Assembly (NCBI RefSeq): GCF_003933745.1
Contig: NZ_RSEB01000003.1
Span: 434,001-498,000 of the forward strand
Reading direction: 5' to 3'
DNA from: Glycomyces terrestris
Lineage (GTDB): Bacteria; Actinomycetota; Actinomycetes; Mycobacteriales; Micromonosporaceae
Length of the DNA stretch: 64,000 nucleotides
The first letter of the stretch is position 1, and each line of letters starts with the position of its first letter. A model generated the notes under the pieces. It saw nothing but the letters and a program-made list of their open reading frames with translations, was not told where the DNA came from and did no database searches. The position numbers and the translations under genes are program-made. Positions 41,119 through 48,958 of the stretch are shown here, piece after piece.

Positions 41119-42411
41119 TCAGCGCTCGAGTCCCTGGAGGATCCGGTTGAGCTCGGCCGCGGCCTCGTCGTCGGACGCCTGGTAGTCGGCGGCGGTGCCG
41201 CGCAGCTGGATCGCCGAGCCGCCGAGCGCGCTCTCGACCGCGGTGATCGCCTCGGCGAGGCCCTCGGTGTTGTCGCGGTAGGCCTCCTCGAACCCGAACG
41301 CGCCGGTCAGGCCCCAGGTCATCTGGGCGACCGAGGCCTCCTGGGCGACGTTCTGGATGGCCCCGGCGTTCGTCGCGAGGCCGTCGAAGCTGCCCGCGGT
41401 CGTCTCCAGTTCGGCGAGGTCGACGGTGACGGGCGCGCCGGTGGTGCCGCCGGAGCCGTACATGGCGCTGGACAGCGCGTTCGACGCCGCGCCCTTCGCG
41501 GTGGCCTGGGCGGTGCCGCGGCCCTGGAGCAGGCCGGTGCCGGCCTTGACGCCGACGTTCTTGAGCACGCCGAGCCACAGGCCCTTGCCGGCGAGCTCGA
41601 ACCCGTTCGTGGGGTTGATGCCGCGGAAGGGGTTCTTGCCGAGGAACTTGAGCATGACCGTGGCGAGCCGGGAGAACACCTTGACGCTCTTCTGCACCCA
41701 CTGCATGGCGCGCATGAACATCGAGAAGCCCTTGGCGGCGGCGCCGAGGATGAACGTCGCCACGGACGCGCCGAACGTCCAGGCGCTGTTCGCCAGCGCG
41801 ATGAGGCCGCGGGTGACGAGCCACGACAGGAGCTCGGCGACGATCGAGCGGATGCAGCCCTCGATCGCCTCGGAGAGGGCCTGCGCCCAGCCGAGGAGCG
41901 TCTTGACGCTCAGGGCCTCCTGCGACGCGGCCATGATCGCGGCCTCGATGGCGGTGAGCTGGTTGTACGCGGCGTCGGCGGCCTGGCCGGACCAGCCGGT
42001 GAGGTTGGCGCGGACGGCGTCGCCGGTCTCGCCGCTGAGGGCGCCGAGCGCGTCGCCGACCTGGCCCCAGACCTCGCCTTGGCGGGCCATCTCGTCCTTG
42101 TCGCCCGCGACGGCGTCCATGAGCTCCTGGAGCGGGTCGATGAGCTCGATGAGGAAGCCGAGGCCGGCGTTGACGAGCGCGTAGATGGGGTCGCGGACGG
42201 CGAGCAGGCCCTGCATGGCGATGCCGGCGATGTCCGCGGGGATGCCGGCGGCGGAGGAGAGGCGGTCGTCGCCGGCGATGGTGCCGTAGATGTTCTCGGC
42301 GAGGCTAGTGGCGGAGCCGACGACCGGGGTCGAGTTGACGGCGCGCCGGAAGTCGCCGGGCGCTTCGGGGGTCCCGTACTGGGTGATGTCAGAGCCGTGC
42401 TGATCCGACAT
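41119..42411 (-). CDS. Large WxG-motif T7SS substrate (430 aa)
   Basis: A 430-residue all-helical protein. W-S-G-Q-A-A-D-A-A-Y (about residues 140-149) is the WxG turn followed by the D-A-(A/F)-Y pattern shared with other proteins in this window. The middle (200-290) is hydrophobic (SWTFGASVATFILGAAAKGF), like effectors that enter membranes. The C-terminal 100 residues (LAELETTAGSFDGLATNAGA, GTAADYQASDDEAAAELN) look like a fused EspC-type domain with a YxxSD export-like signal, so substrate and partner may be one chain here. GAGGAG precedes the ATG. It is divergent from a second T7SS set. Confidence 0.68.
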   Translation of the reverse strand: MSDQHGSDITQYGTPEAPGDFRRAVNSTPVVGSATSLAENIYGTIAGDDRLSSAAGIPADIAGIAMQGLLAVRDPIYALVNAGLGFLIELIDPLQELMDAVAGDKDEMARQGEVWGQVGDALGALSGETGDAVRANLTGWSGQAADAAYNQLTAIEAAIMAASQEALSVKTLLGWAQALSEAIEGCIRSIVAELLSWLVTRGLIALANSAWTFGASVATFILGAAAKGFSMFMRAMQWVQKSVKVFSRLATVMLKFLGKNPFRGINPTNGFELAGKGLWLGVLKNVGVKAGTGLLQGRGTAQATAKGAASNALSSAMYGSGGTTGAPVTVDLAELETTAGSFDGLATNAGAIQNVAQEASVAQMTWGLTGAFGFEEAYRDNTEGLAEAITAVESALGGSAIQLRGTAADYQASDDEAAAELNRILQGLER

Positions 42412-42547
42412 TCGCGCTCCTCTGGGCGTGTAGGGCGGGCGGCGCGGGGTGGGCGCCGTCGTTCCACGCTATCGCATCGCGGCCAGGGCGTCCCGGACGC
42501 GGCGCGGCCCGCGCACGCGGCGGGGCCGAGGGGTGGCGGGCTGTCAC

Positions 42548-42553
42548 TATGCT
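42548..42553 (+). promoter_or_regulatory. Possible -10 of the 42.6-45.4 kb operon
   Basis: TATGCT lies 83 nt before the first ATG of the operon in the divergent 225-bp spacer. No clear -35. The opposite gene may use TAGCGT near 42470. Confidence 0.3.
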
Positions 42554-42636
42554 GTGGATTCGGACGGTTCGGCCCCCGCCCGAGGCGCCGTCCCGCGAAG
42601 ACCGACCGGCACTGGTACCCCCCGGAGTGATGCCCC

Positions 42637-42957
42637 ATGCCATGGATCGACGTCGACCCCCAGCGGCTGCGCGACGCGGCCGCCCAGCTCAAGCCGACCG
42701 CGGACGAGGTGCAGGCGGTCGCCGACTACGCCCGCGAGTCCGACCCCGACTGGTGGACGTGGGGCCTGGGCGGCCTCCCGTTCGCCGGGCTCTACTTCGG
42801 CGTGTCGGAGCTGGTGTTCCACCCGTGCCTGGAGGACGCGAAGGCCGGGATCGAGGGCCTGTGCGCGCGACTCGAGGAGTGCGCCGACGCCCACCAGGAC
42901 GCCGACGACGGCATCGCCGCCGACCTCGCGCGGATCGCCGCGGAGCTCGGCCGATGA
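42637..42957 (+). CDS. EspC-like / WXG100-type small protein
   Basis: A 106-residue helical protein starting MPWIDVDPQRLRDAAAQLKP. It has two long helices joined by DPDWWTWGLGGLPFAG, a Trp/Gly-rich turn longer than the usual WxG. The C-terminal helix is acidic (CADAHQDADDGIAADLARIA). GGAG is about 9 nt before the ATG. Its stop overlaps the next gene (ATGA), so it is probably the small export partner of the 384-residue protein. Confidence 0.65.
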   Translation: MPWIDVDPQRLRDAAAQLKPTADEVQAVADYARESDPDWWTWGLGGLPFAGLYFGVSELVFHPCLEDAKAGIEGLCARLEECADAHQDADDGIAADLARIAAELGR

Positions 42958-44108
42958 GCGACGTGCGGGAGCCGACCTGGAACGACGGGCCGCTGCCGGA
43001 GCAGGCGGCGGTGAACGACTGGACGCCCGGCGTCACGGACGCGTACGACGCCTTGGCGGGCAAGGGGTCCCGCGGCGCGGGCGCCGACGAGGCGCACACC
43101 GGCCTGCACCAGTGGGCGAACGCGTTCCTGTCCGGCAGCGGCAACGACGTCCGCCGCAACCGGGCCGGCGACGCCGTCGGAGCCGACACGCGCGTGAGCG
43201 GCCGCGACTCGGACGGGAACCTGCTGTACAACGCCCGTGCGCAGCACTCGAACTCGGGCATGAACATGCTCCAGAGCGCGACCGCGCCGATCACGGCGGG
43301 CCTGAACACGGTCGGCAACGTGTTGAAGATCGAGGGCTGGAACGACTGGGACGGGATCGCGAATGCGGTCACCGGCCTCGCGGGCGACATCGGCGCGGTC
43401 ATGGACATGGCGAAGCAGTACGAGGCGTTCGTGGAGTGCGTGACCGATCCGAAGTTCGATCCCGTCCAGTGGCTCGCGGGGACCCTCATCGACTTCCTCA
43501 TCCAGCTGTTCCAGCCGCTGGAGGACCTGGTGGGCCTCGTGTCCGGCAACGAGTCGCGGATGCGGAAGTCGGCCGAGATGTGGGTGCGGGTCGCCGACGG
43601 CTGCCGGCAGGCCGGCGACTACATCACCGAGACCGGGGAGGCGGCGCTCGCCGACTGGGTCGGCGCCGACGGCGACGCGGCCCGCATGAGCGTCGGGGAG
43701 ATGGGGCAGACCGTCTCGGTCATGGGCTTCGCCGCGGTCGGCATGAACGCGCTGCTCACGGAGATGGCCGAGCTCGCGAAGATGCTGCGGCAGGACATCG
43801 TGGACCTCATCGCCAAGGGCGTCTCGTGGATGCTCTCGACGCTCCTCCCGCAGGTGGCCGCGAGCGTCGCGACGTTCGGGGCCACGATCGCCACGGCCGT
43901 CGCCACCGGGGTCGCACGGATCGCGTCGATGGTCATGAGCGCGTTGCGGTCCATCGCGCAGGTCCTGCGGATCTCGGCCGCCGCCGGGAAGGTCGTCTCG
44001 ACCGTCGCCGCGATCCTCCAGCGGATCCGGCCCTTCCTCGACTTCATCAAGGACCACCGCACGGAGATCGTCAACGGCACCCGCCTCGCCCAGCAGGCGC
44101 TCCAGTGA
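42954..44108 (+). CDS. WxG-motif T7SS substrate (384 aa)
   Basis: A 384-residue helical protein. W-V-G-A-D-G-D-A-A (about residues 237-245) is a WxG-like turn. Residues 60-100 are polar and asparagine-rich. Residues 285-350 are hydrophobic (LLPQVAASVATFGATIATAV). Overall architecture parallels the 430-residue protein transcribed in the opposite direction 540 bp away, although sequence identity is low by eye. The start overlaps the small EspC-like gene, the stop overlaps the next gene. No toxic domain is recognised. Confidence 0.63.
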   Translation: MSDVREPTWNDGPLPEQAAVNDWTPGVTDAYDALAGKGSRGAGADEAHTGLHQWANAFLSGSGNDVRRNRAGDAVGADTRVSGRDSDGNLLYNARAQHSNSGMNMLQSATAPITAGLNTVGNVLKIEGWNDWDGIANAVTGLAGDIGAVMDMAKQYEAFVECVTDPKFDPVQWLAGTLIDFLIQLFQPLEDLVGLVSGNESRMRKSAEMWVRVADGCRQAGDYITETGEAALADWVGADGDAARMSVGEMGQTVSVMGFAAVGMNALLTEMAELAKMLRQDIVDLIAKGVSWMLSTLLPQVAASVATFGATIATAVATGVARIASMVMSALRSIAQVLRISAAAGKVVSTVAAILQRIRPFLDFIKDHRTEIVNGTRLAQQALQ

Positions 44109-45442
44109 ATTGGGCGTGGCTGCGCGCCCTCGGCCCGGCCTACGCGGCCCCGTACGAGATCGCCCGCCACCCGCTCGCCGAGCACGCCCTCCACCCGCAC
44201 GAGTACTACGCCGCGGGCCGCAGCCTCCGCCGCGGCCGGCTCCGCCTCCGCGACGTGCCCTCGCTGTTCGCCTCCCCGCGACGGGGATCGGGCAGCGGCT
44301 TCCTCGTCTTCGAGTCGGACCTCTTGGGCCACATCGAGGACGTCCCCGGCACGCGGCCGTTCACGCCGGTCCTCCTCATCGACGGCGCGCCCGCGGCCAC
44401 CGGCTTCGGGACCGCCGACATCATGCTCGACCCCGGTCCTCACCTGGTCGAATACCAGTCCGGCGCCTCCGCGGGGTATTGGCCCGTCGACCTCGCGCCG
44501 GGCGGCACGGTCCGCCTCACCGCCTTCACGCGCCAGCGCCTCGGCCCCGCCGGTGTGCTCCGCGACCTGCACCTCATCCCCACGGGCGCCGCCCCGCTCC
44601 GGCTCGGCCGCCGCTTCACCATGTACGCCACCATGATCGGCGCGGTCGCCGGGTTCGGGGCCCTCGTGCTGCCCCTGGCCGACGCCCCGGTCGCCCGGAC
44701 CCCCGGGCTCCTCCTCGCGGCCGCCGCGGCCGCCGTCGGCGCCGCCGCCGGGCACTGGCTCGCCCGCGGCGCCGAACGCCTCGTCCTCGACCACGCCGAG
44801 CGCCGCCTCGCCGGCCGCACCCGCTTCGCCGTCCACCGCCCCACGGCGTTCCCGAACGGCTCCTGGCGCCCGATCGACCCGCGCGACCCCTCGCCCCCGC
44901 AGGCCGACGCCGACATGGCCGCGCTCCGCCTCATCCTCACGTACGTGCAGGTCCCGCACGCCGTCGACTTCGGCCGCGGTTCCCGCGCTCCGCTCCGCCG
45001 CCGCTGGCGACTCGGCGAACCCGTCCCGACCCGCCTCGTCGGCCCGCACCAGTACGACCCGAGGCGCCCGGTCGACGAGGCCGCGGAGACCGAGGCGGCG
45101 GCCAAGCGCCGCAATCGGTTCGGCGAGTCCTATCCCCCGGAGTCGCGGCCCTGGGTCCCGGCTCCGGTCGTCCGCATCGACGGCGAACCCGTCCCGGCGC
45201 TCTGGGGCGTGAACGAATACCGTCTCCAGCCCGGGGAGCACGAGATCCACCTGGCGATCCCGGGGCCGCCGGAGGTCCTGACCGGCGAGCACACCGAGAT
45301 CGACCTGGCCGAGACGAACCGCACCGTCCGACTCGCCGAGAACGCTACGGCCGCAATCGAAGCGGCGGCCGAGATCGAGATGACCCCGGACCCCGAAGGC
45401 TGGGAACTCGCCCACTACGCGGGCTCCTTCACCACGGATTGA
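44105..45442 (+). CDS. Hypothetical membrane protein of a T7SS locus
   Basis: A 445-residue protein starting with a GTG that overlaps the previous stop (GTGA). Residues 1-170 are soluble with strand-rich patterns (HYLV-type VLLIDGAPAATGFGTADIML; GPHLVEYQSGASAGYWPVDL). Two spans lie near 176-195 and 200-220. The second half has another beta-rich domain (VVRIDGEPVPALWGVNEYRL, GEHEIHLAIPGP) similar in style to the first, so it may be an internal duplication around the membrane hairpin. Function unknown; operon position links it to the T7SS substrates. Confidence 0.62.
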   Translation: MNWAWLRALGPAYAAPYEIARHPLAEHALHPHEYYAAGRSLRRGRLRLRDVPSLFASPRRGSGSGFLVFESDLLGHIEDVPGTRPFTPVLLIDGAPAATGFGTADIMLDPGPHLVEYQSGASAGYWPVDLAPGGTVRLTAFTRQRLGPAGVLRDLHLIPTGAAPLRLGRRFTMYATMIGAVAGFGALVLPLADAPVARTPGLLLAAAAAAVGAAAGHWLARGAERLVLDHAERRLAGRTRFAVHRPTAFPNGSWRPIDPRDPSPPQADADMAALRLILTYVQVPHAVDFGRGSRAPLRRRWRLGEPVPTRLVGPHQYDPRRPVDEAAETEAAAKRRNRFGESYPPESRPWVPAPVVRIDGEPVPALWGVNEYRLQPGEHEIHLAIPGPPEVLTGEHTEIDLAETNRTVRLAENATAAIEAAAEIEMTPDPEGWELAHYAGSFTTD

Positions 45443-45445
45443 GGA

Positions 45446-45570
45446 CCGGGCCGACTCGGCGCAATGAACCGGGCTGACTCGGCAGTGGACAACGGGTCAG
45501 ACTCCGCGCGATGAAGAGCCGGGCCAACTCCGCGCAATCTAGAACCGGGCCGACTCCGCGCATGGAAAAA
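45446..45570. repeat. Five degenerate 22-27 bp tandem repeats
   Basis: Five head-to-tail copies of a unit close to ACCGGGCCGACTCCGCGCAA plus 3-6 A-rich bases, each starting with (A)CCGGG or ACGGG. Copies begin near 45446, 45469, 45492, 45519 and 45545. They fill the space between the convergent genes and end at the terminator stem, which begins with the same CCGGGCCG. No reading frame crosses them convincingly. Confidence 0.7.
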
Positions 45571-45600
45571 CCGGGCCGGCGGCTCTCGCCGCCGGCCCGG
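45571..45600 (-). terminator. Intrinsic terminator of the 45.6-47.3 kb gene
   Basis: CCGGGCCGGCGGC pairs with GCCGCCGGCCCGG around TCTC (13-bp stem). On the reverse strand the stem is followed directly by TTTTTCC, a classic U-tract, which is rare in this window. It lies 11 bp past the stop of the Gly-rich WxG protein gene. Confidence 0.85.
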
Positions 45601-45611
45601 TTCAGCGTCCG

Positions 45612-47291
45612 CTACGCGTACGGGTCGTCGTTCTCGTTCCCGATGCCCCACACGTCGTCGTCCTCGGTGAGCCAGGTGCCGGTCTCCTGACCGTCCTCAC
45701 CCATGGCCCCGCCGGGACGACCGCCGCCGGCACCCATCATGCCGCCGGCCATGCCACCACCGCGGCCCATGCCGCCCGGCCCGCGCCCACCGGCACCGCG
45801 ACCACCCGCGCCGGCACCGGCGCCACCGCGCCCCATGCCGCCACCACCGGCCATCATGCCGCCGACACCGCCGGCTCCGAGGCCTCCGGGAACGCCGCCG
45901 CCGGCCCCCAGGCCGCCAGCACCGCCACCCATGCCACCACCGGGCCCGCCGCCGATACCGCCGCCTCCGAGGCCGCCTCCTCCGAGGCCACCGCCGCCAC
46001 CGCCGGCCAGACCACCCGAAGGCATGTCGTCCGGGTCAGGCGTGGTGGGAGACCACGGGTTGTCGTCCAACCCACCGGGGTCGTTCCCGCCGGGGAGGTT
46101 CGGGTCGCTCGGGTTCGGCGGGGGGTCGAACGAGGGCGTCGGGGGCTTGTCGGTGCCGGGCATCTCCGGCGGGTTCATGGAGTCCATGCCGCCGGGCGCC
46201 TTCGGCATGCTGCCGCCGCCACCGCCGCCGGGCGGGTCGTACCCGACCGGGGGCTGACCGCCGTCGCCGAGGTTCGTCTGCTGCGTGGCGGGCTTCTCCG
46301 GGTTGAAGCTCGCGACCTCGCCGTTGGCGTAGTCGCGGCGGCCGACAATGTCGTCGTTGACGTTGTTCAGGCGCTGCTGGTAGTTCTCGTTGATGTCGCC
46401 GACGTCTTGGTTGATCTGGCCCTCGGCGTCCGCCTGGGCCATCTGGCGGGCCTGCTCCTGGGAGAAGCTGCCAGGTTGGTAGCCGTTCGCTTCGCTGTTG
46501 TAGTACTGGTAGTAGTAGTTCGTGCGGTCTTCGACGAACGACTGGACCTCGTCCTGGTAGCCGGTTTCGAGGCCGGCCATCTCCATGATCTTGTTGCCGC
46601 TCTCGTTCGCGCAGACGTCGCCGACCTTCTCGCAGTCCCCGTCCCAGAACGCGGGCCGGATGTGGAACTCGGCGGAGTCGAACCAGCCGCCGTCGTCGAC
46701 CCAGATCAGGGGGGCGGGATAGGGGACCTCGCCCGAGTCGCCACCCTGGAGTTCGTAGATCGAGGACTGCGTGTTGCCGAGCAGCGGCAGGATCCCGTTC
46801 TCGCCGGTGATCTTCTCGGTGACTTCAGCGATGTTCCGCTTGACGATGTCGATCTGCTCGGAGAACGCGTCGAAGTCGTCGCCGGTCCACTCCATGCTGA
46901 GTGCCTCGACTGCTTCTTGCAGGCGTGCCTCAAAGTTGGAGAACTCGTTGTTGAAGGTCTGCCAACCGTCCTTCACCGCTCCGATGGCGTAGTTGTCGCC
47001 GTCCGCTCCACGAAGCTGTTGAACAATCGCGCTCACCTGCTGTCCACCTGGAGTGGACATTCCGGAAGGCTTTGGCTTGATGTTGGCGGTCTGCCCGGCT
47101 TGAGGGATCGCCGACATGAGTTCGATCCAGGGCTGCTCGCCCGGATTCTCCTTGTTCTGGCAGTCGCCGTTACCACAACCGCGGTTCCCGGTGAAGTTCT
47201 GCTGGAACCGGGTCGTGTCCATGGCATCGCCGGTGTCCATGTTGGTGTACGTATCGGCTTCGTACTCGCCGTAGTCGACGTTGTCGCCCAT
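45612..47291 (-). CDS. WxG-motif protein with Gly-rich region and DDPYA tail (module copy 1)
   Basis: A 559-residue protein. Near residue 40 is RGCGNGDCQN, a Cys pair that could bind metal or form a disulphide. The W-T-G-D-D-F-D-A-F turn near 134-142 marks a WXG100-like bundle. The block GEVPYPAPLIWVDDGGWF ... FHIRPAFWDGDC follows, then a helical part. From about 335 onward comes Pro/Gly low complexity with long GGGGLGG-type runs, and the acidic C-terminus VWGIGNENDDPYA. The protein at 48959-50242 shares the Cys pair, WxG, YPA...HIRPA(F/W)W and DDPYA elements, so these are paralogues. AGGAG about 9 nt upstream sets the ATG. It is likely a surface or exported T7SS protein; function unknown. 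Confidence 0.68.
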   Translation of the reverse strand: MGDNVDYGEYEADTYTNMDTGDAMDTTRFQQNFTGNRGCGNGDCQNKENPGEQPWIELMSAIPQAGQTANIKPKPSGMSTPGGQQVSAIVQQLRGADGDNYAIGAVKDGWQTFNNEFSNFEARLQEAVEALSMEWTGDDFDAFSEQIDIVKRNIAEVTEKITGENGILPLLGNTQSSIYELQGGDSGEVPYPAPLIWVDDGGWFDSAEFHIRPAFWDGDCEKVGDVCANESGNKIMEMAGLETGYQDEVQSFVEDRTNYYYQYYNSEANGYQPGSFSQEQARQMAQADAEGQINQDVGDINENYQQRLNNVNDDIVGRRDYANGEVASFNPEKPATQQTNLGDGGQPPVGYDPPGGGGGGSMPKAPGGMDSMNPPEMPGTDKPPTPSFDPPPNPSDPNLPGGNDPGGLDDNPWSPTTPDPDDMPSGGLAGGGGGGLGGGGLGGGGIGGGPGGGMGGGAGGLGAGGGVPGGLGAGGVGGMMAGGGGMGRGGAGAGAGGRGAGGRGPGGMGRGGGMAGGMMGAGGGRPGGAMGEDGQETGTWLTEDDDVWGIGNENDDPYA

Positions 47292-47295
47292 CTCG

Positions 47296-48051
47296 CTACT
47301 CCTGACCGATCCGGTCATTAATCATTTGGTTGACCGACGGGGCATATTCCTCGACCAACCATTGTTGAAGCGCCGCATCATCAAACGGATACGCATAGTC
47401 TTCTTCCGAACCGGGCAGGATGTCCGAGTTCTCGTTGTAGAGCTCTTCGCCGGTGTCGTGGTTGTAGTTCACCTCGGCGTAAAACAGCCACTGACCTTGA
47501 CGACCGATGAGGGTCAGGGCCCACTCGAACTCTCGGTCCATGACGATGAGCTTGCCTTCATCCCACTCGTCTCCCAGTGGAATCTCCTCGATGACCTGGA
47601 GAGTGGAGTCCTGCTCCTTCAAACCCTCGATGTCATCGACGGTGCGCTGTGTATAGCTGGCCTTGGCTTGATCCTCGTTCTCCCAGGGCACGATCCCGCC
47701 CCAGAGCTCGCCGTCATTCTCGCTGATGGTCCCGTCTGCGAGCTCGAAGCTCTTCACGGTGACGAGTCCGTTGCAGGTCAGCGCTTCGCCGTCCATGCCT
47801 TCGCCCCAGGCATTGTTATTGAGCGCGCCGCCGTCGATCTCCTGGATCTGCATGTAGTCGACGATCGGCTGAAGGTTGTCGAGAACGTCGCAGCCGCCGG
47901 GCCAGGATCGCATCTCCTCGGCGAGCGGATCGGTCGTTCCGCCGTCGGTGCCGTCGCCGCTGCTGTCGCCGCCGGAAAGGGCGTTGCAGCCGGATGCGAG
48001 GAGGAGCACCGCGCCGCCGAGGGCGACCAGGCGTCCGTTTGCAAACTTCAT
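47296..48051 (-). CDS. Lipoprotein
   Basis: A 251-residue protein with the signal LVALGGAVLLLASGC, a perfect lipobox (LASGC) that anchors the mature protein by Cys21 or 22. A Gly/Ser/Asp linker follows, then an acidic globular domain (CDVLDNLQPIVDYMQIQEID, ALTLIGRQGQWLFYAEVNYN). AAGGAAG lies about 10 nt before this ATG; a TTG three codons earlier is too close to it. It is 4 bp upstream of the Gly-rich WxG protein gene on the same strand, so it is probably part of the same surface complex. No counterpart is seen in the second module copy. Function unknown. Confidence 0.75.
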   Translation of the reverse strand: MKFANGRLVALGGAVLLLASGCNALSGGDSSGDGTDGGTTDPLAEEMRSWPGGCDVLDNLQPIVDYMQIQEIDGGALNNNAWGEGMDGEALTCNGLVTVKSFELADGTISENDGELWGGIVPWENEDQAKASYTQRTVDDIEGLKEQDSTLQVIEEIPLGDEWDEGKLIVMDREFEWALTLIGRQGQWLFYAEVNYNHDTGEELYNENSDILPGSEEDYAYPFDDAALQQWLVEEYAPSVNQMINDRIGQE

Positions 48052-48100
48052 GCGATTCAAACTTCCTTCTGCTGTTCAGCTCGGCCTGGAGGGGCAGGCG

Positions 48101-48433
48101 CTAGAGCTCACCCTCGTAGGACCGCATCTCGGAGACGTTCGCGTCTTCCGAGGCGTCGTTCGCCTCGATCGACTCGTCGAGCTTCTGGAGCATGCCGTAG
48201 GAGTTGCTGCGCAGCTGCTCGAGGGCCTGCCAGGTGGCGGAGTGGTATTCCGCGTACTTGGTCTTGGCCTGCTGAGCGGACTGCAGCTGGCCGAACCGGG
48301 GCTCGCGGTTGAGGATTTTCTCGTCCTTGAACATGGGCATGAGGGTGTCTTCGAGGGGGTCAAGGATCTGCTCGCGCACAGCCCTCTGGAATTCCCGTGC
48401 GGCTTCGGGATCGAACTTCCGTTGCTCGGCCAT
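48101..48433 (-). CDS. WXG100-like small protein (module copy 1)
   Basis: A 110-residue helical protein starting MAEQRKFDPEAAREFQRAVR. It matches the 108-residue protein encoded at 48615-48941 across its length: FDP-A, ILDPLEDTLMP versus LENDILPSLRD, (Y/F)GQ or FGTA, then K-Y-A-E-Y-H-S-A-T-W versus E-Y-A-D-F-H-A-T-T-W. So each module copy pairs a small helical protein with a large WxG/DDPYA protein. It is probably an export partner. It lies 50 bp upstream of the lipoprotein gene. Confidence 0.65.
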   Translation of the reverse strand: MAEQRKFDPEAAREFQRAVREQILDPLEDTLMPMFKDEKILNREPRFGQLQSAQQAKTKYAEYHSATWQALEQLRSNSYGMLQKLDESIEANDASEDANVSEMRSYEGEL

Positions 48434-48614
48434 CAGGGTTTCCTCCGGGAGACGGTAGATGTCTGGCTGGGTGGGTTATGGCTCGATTTCAGGTTAGCAG
48501 GAGCTCGCAACACGTACAGGTCCCGAGTTCAGGGCCCCGGTGCAGCTGAAATCGGCAGCACGACAAGCACTTTCTGATGGCTGGGAAAGACGTCGGCAAA
48601 CCGCTCCGGTTCGA

Positions 48615-48941
48615 TCAGGTGTAGAGGTCGTCTCCGTCGGTGAGGCGGAGGATTTCCGTGGCGGTGTCGGGGTCGATGGTGCCGTCGTTGTCGATGGCGG
48701 ACTGGAGGCGGGCGCGGAGGCCGTGGAGGGTGGCGCGGAGGTATTGGAGGTTGCGCCAGGTGGTGGCGTGGAAGTCGGCGTACTCAGCGGTGGCACCGGG
48801 AGCGGTGCCGAAAGCGGGGGCTTTCCTCAAGGCGCCGTCGCGGAGGGACGGGAGGATGTCGTTCTCGAGCTCGTCGATGAGGTCGCCGAGGAACTGGCGG
48901 TGGCGCTCGAGCGCGGCGGGGTCGAAGGCGCGGGCGGGCAT
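48615..48941 (-). CDS. WXG100-like small protein (module copy 2)
   Basis: A 108-residue helical protein (MPARAFDPAALERHRQFLGD ... EYADFHATTWRNLQYLRATL), paralogue of the protein at 48101-48433. It follows the large DDPYA protein gene by 17 bp, whereas in copy 1 the small gene lies upstream of the large one, so gene order differs between copies. GGAG about 9 nt before the ATG. The longer open frame in this register is antisense-like arginine-rich sequence and was not used. Confidence 0.65.
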   Translation of the reverse strand: MPARAFDPAALERHRQFLGDLIDELENDILPSLRDGALRKAPAFGTAPGATAEYADFHATTWRNLQYLRATLHGLRARLQSAIDNDGTIDPDTATEILRLTDGDDLYT

Positions 48942-48958
48942 GCGGGACTCCTTATCTC

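Noticed and set aside
45446-45570. CRISPR array
   Set aside because: Units are degenerate and directly adjacent, with no unique spacers and no cas genes nearby.
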